64,000 nucleotides of DNA from Bradyrhizobium ivorense. Its GTDB lineage: Bacteria; Pseudomonadota; Alphaproteobacteria; Rhizobiales; Xanthobacteraceae. Position numbers and translations under genes: made by a program. Below, piece by piece: positions 63,691-64,000 of the stretch. The notes under the pieces are model-generated. The model had not been told where the DNA came from and made no database searches. It saw only the letters and a list, made by a program, of their open reading frames with translations. The stretch is taken from NCBI RefSeq assembly GCF_900696085.1, contig NZ_CAADFC020000033.1, positions 372,001 through 436,000 of the forward strand, given 5' to 3'. How positions within the stretch are numbered: the stretch's first letter is position 1; each line of letters starts with the position of its first letter.

Positions 63691-63742
63691 TGCCGATCGC
63701 CTCCGGTCAGGCTGCCCGCGCGGCGGTTGCGCGCTTAATAAC

Positions 63743-63757
63743 TGTACTATTAGTACA
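63743..63757. promoter_or_regulatory. TGTAC-GTACA dyad upstream of the MetX-like gene
   Basis: TGTAC, 5 nt, GTACA. It resembles the TetR dyad at 55983-56000 (TTTGTAC/GTACAAA) but with a different spacer. It overlaps an AT-rich TATTAGTACATTA stretch that may be a promoter. Confidence 0.35.
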
Positions 63758-63798
63758 TTATTTGTCAACGGTGACATGACACCGGGCCGATCAATTCA

Positions 63799-63824
63799 AA
63801 ACCGGTATGGATCGATACCCGTTT
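63799..63824. promoter_or_regulatory. Candidate operator upstream of the ACS transporter
   Basis: AAACCGGTAT, 6 nt, ATACCCGTTT: two 10-bp arms with one mismatch, about 65 bp upstream of the transporter start. Its shape suits a LacI or GntR repressor. Confidence 0.45.
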
Positions 63825-63889
63825 GGGCTTGGACCCATTGCCGTCAACTCTCTAGGAGAGCCCTCGAGGAAATTTTCGAGGAGGCGCTA

Positions 63890-64000
63890 ATGAGCGCAAT
63901 TGCAACAGCTGCGGATACGCGGCGATCCCGCGTCCGACTTCTGATCGTGACGATGCTGTTTCTCGTCACCACCGTGAACTACGCCGATCGCGCCACGCTC
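63890..64000 (+). CDS. ACS-family MFS transporter, N-terminus only
   Basis: 37 residues are present before the window ends. The first membrane helix VRLLIVTMLFLVTTVNYADRA followed by TL matches the start of D-galactonate/glucarate/hexuronate carriers (GudP-like NYGDRATLSIAG). The ATG at 63890 has GAGGAGG 7 nt upstream. Its possible role in sugar-acid uptake fits the galactose oxidation genes 4 kb away, but the link is inference. Confidence 0.75.
   Translation, partial: MSAIATAADTRRSRVRLLIVTMLFLVTTVNYADRATL

Overview
The window looks like a stretch of a Bradyrhizobium-type chromosome (Alphaproteobacteria, Nitrobacteraceae). It is GC-rich and gene-dense. It carries many Tat-exported enzymes, aromatic and fatty-acid catabolism genes, and many short palindromic intergenic repeats of the 'cgtcattgcgag' and 'cacctctcccc' kinds that are common in that genus. 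I saw no rRNA, tRNA, transposase, phage gene or CRISPR array. The taxonomic call is inference from style and gene content.

Layout. 1-3.7 kb: the N-terminal part of a FadE-type acyl-CoA dehydrogenase, a Tat-exported SMP-30 lactonase and a flavin reductase. 3.8-8.9 kb: an RND efflux operon (adaptor, pump, TetR) with a recurring CTGACGANTG box near both ends. 9-18.7 kb: an MFS carrier, a YcaQ-like protein, an OmpA-family protein, a PMT-family glycosyltransferase, a phospholipase-D-like protein with a histone-H1-like tail, two VOC proteins and a Tat alpha/beta hydrolase. 18.9-26.6 kb: an amidohydrolase with a late Tat motif, a crotonase, a cupin, a CsbD stress protein with an EcfG-type promoter, a GGT/FKBP/2-hydroxyacid dehydrogenase operon, and trhO-slyX. 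26.6-31.9 kb: LysR, a tadE/tadG pair, a PilZ protein, a small stress-type protein and hemE.

32-41.7 kb is an aromatic catabolism region. A GMC oxidoreductase, an MhpA-type hydroxylase and an extradiol dioxygenase run together; the dioxygenase is broken by a 4-bp GATC duplication. A GGDEF/EAL protein follows, then a vanA-GntR-vanB type O-demethylase operon. 41.8-50.1 kb: a Tlde1/DUF2778 protein, a second GGDEF/EAL protein, a DOPA-dioxygenase family protein, a methyltransferase, an unrecognised gene, an actinobacterial-type DapD, a small secreted protein and two PilZ proteins. 50.5-56 kb: a crotonase lacking both usual glutamates, an SDR, a Tat-tagged MmgE/PrpD protein, and a TetR/dehydrogenase pair with a palindrome at the TetR start. 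56-60 kb: a compact galactose oxidation operon (GntR, galactose dehydrogenase, mutarotase, lactonase). 60-64 kb: an acetylpolyamine/HDAC-like deacetylase, a TetR, a desaturase, a MetX-like alpha/beta hydrolase and the start of an ACS-family sugar-acid carrier.

The most useful leads are the GATC frameshift, the out-of-place DapD, the PLD/H1-tail fusion, the two EcfG-type promoters in front of small stress genes, the CTGACGANTG boxes of the efflux operon, and the dispersed palindromic repeat families with near-identical, extended and deleted copies. I did not find a clearly new multi-gene system.
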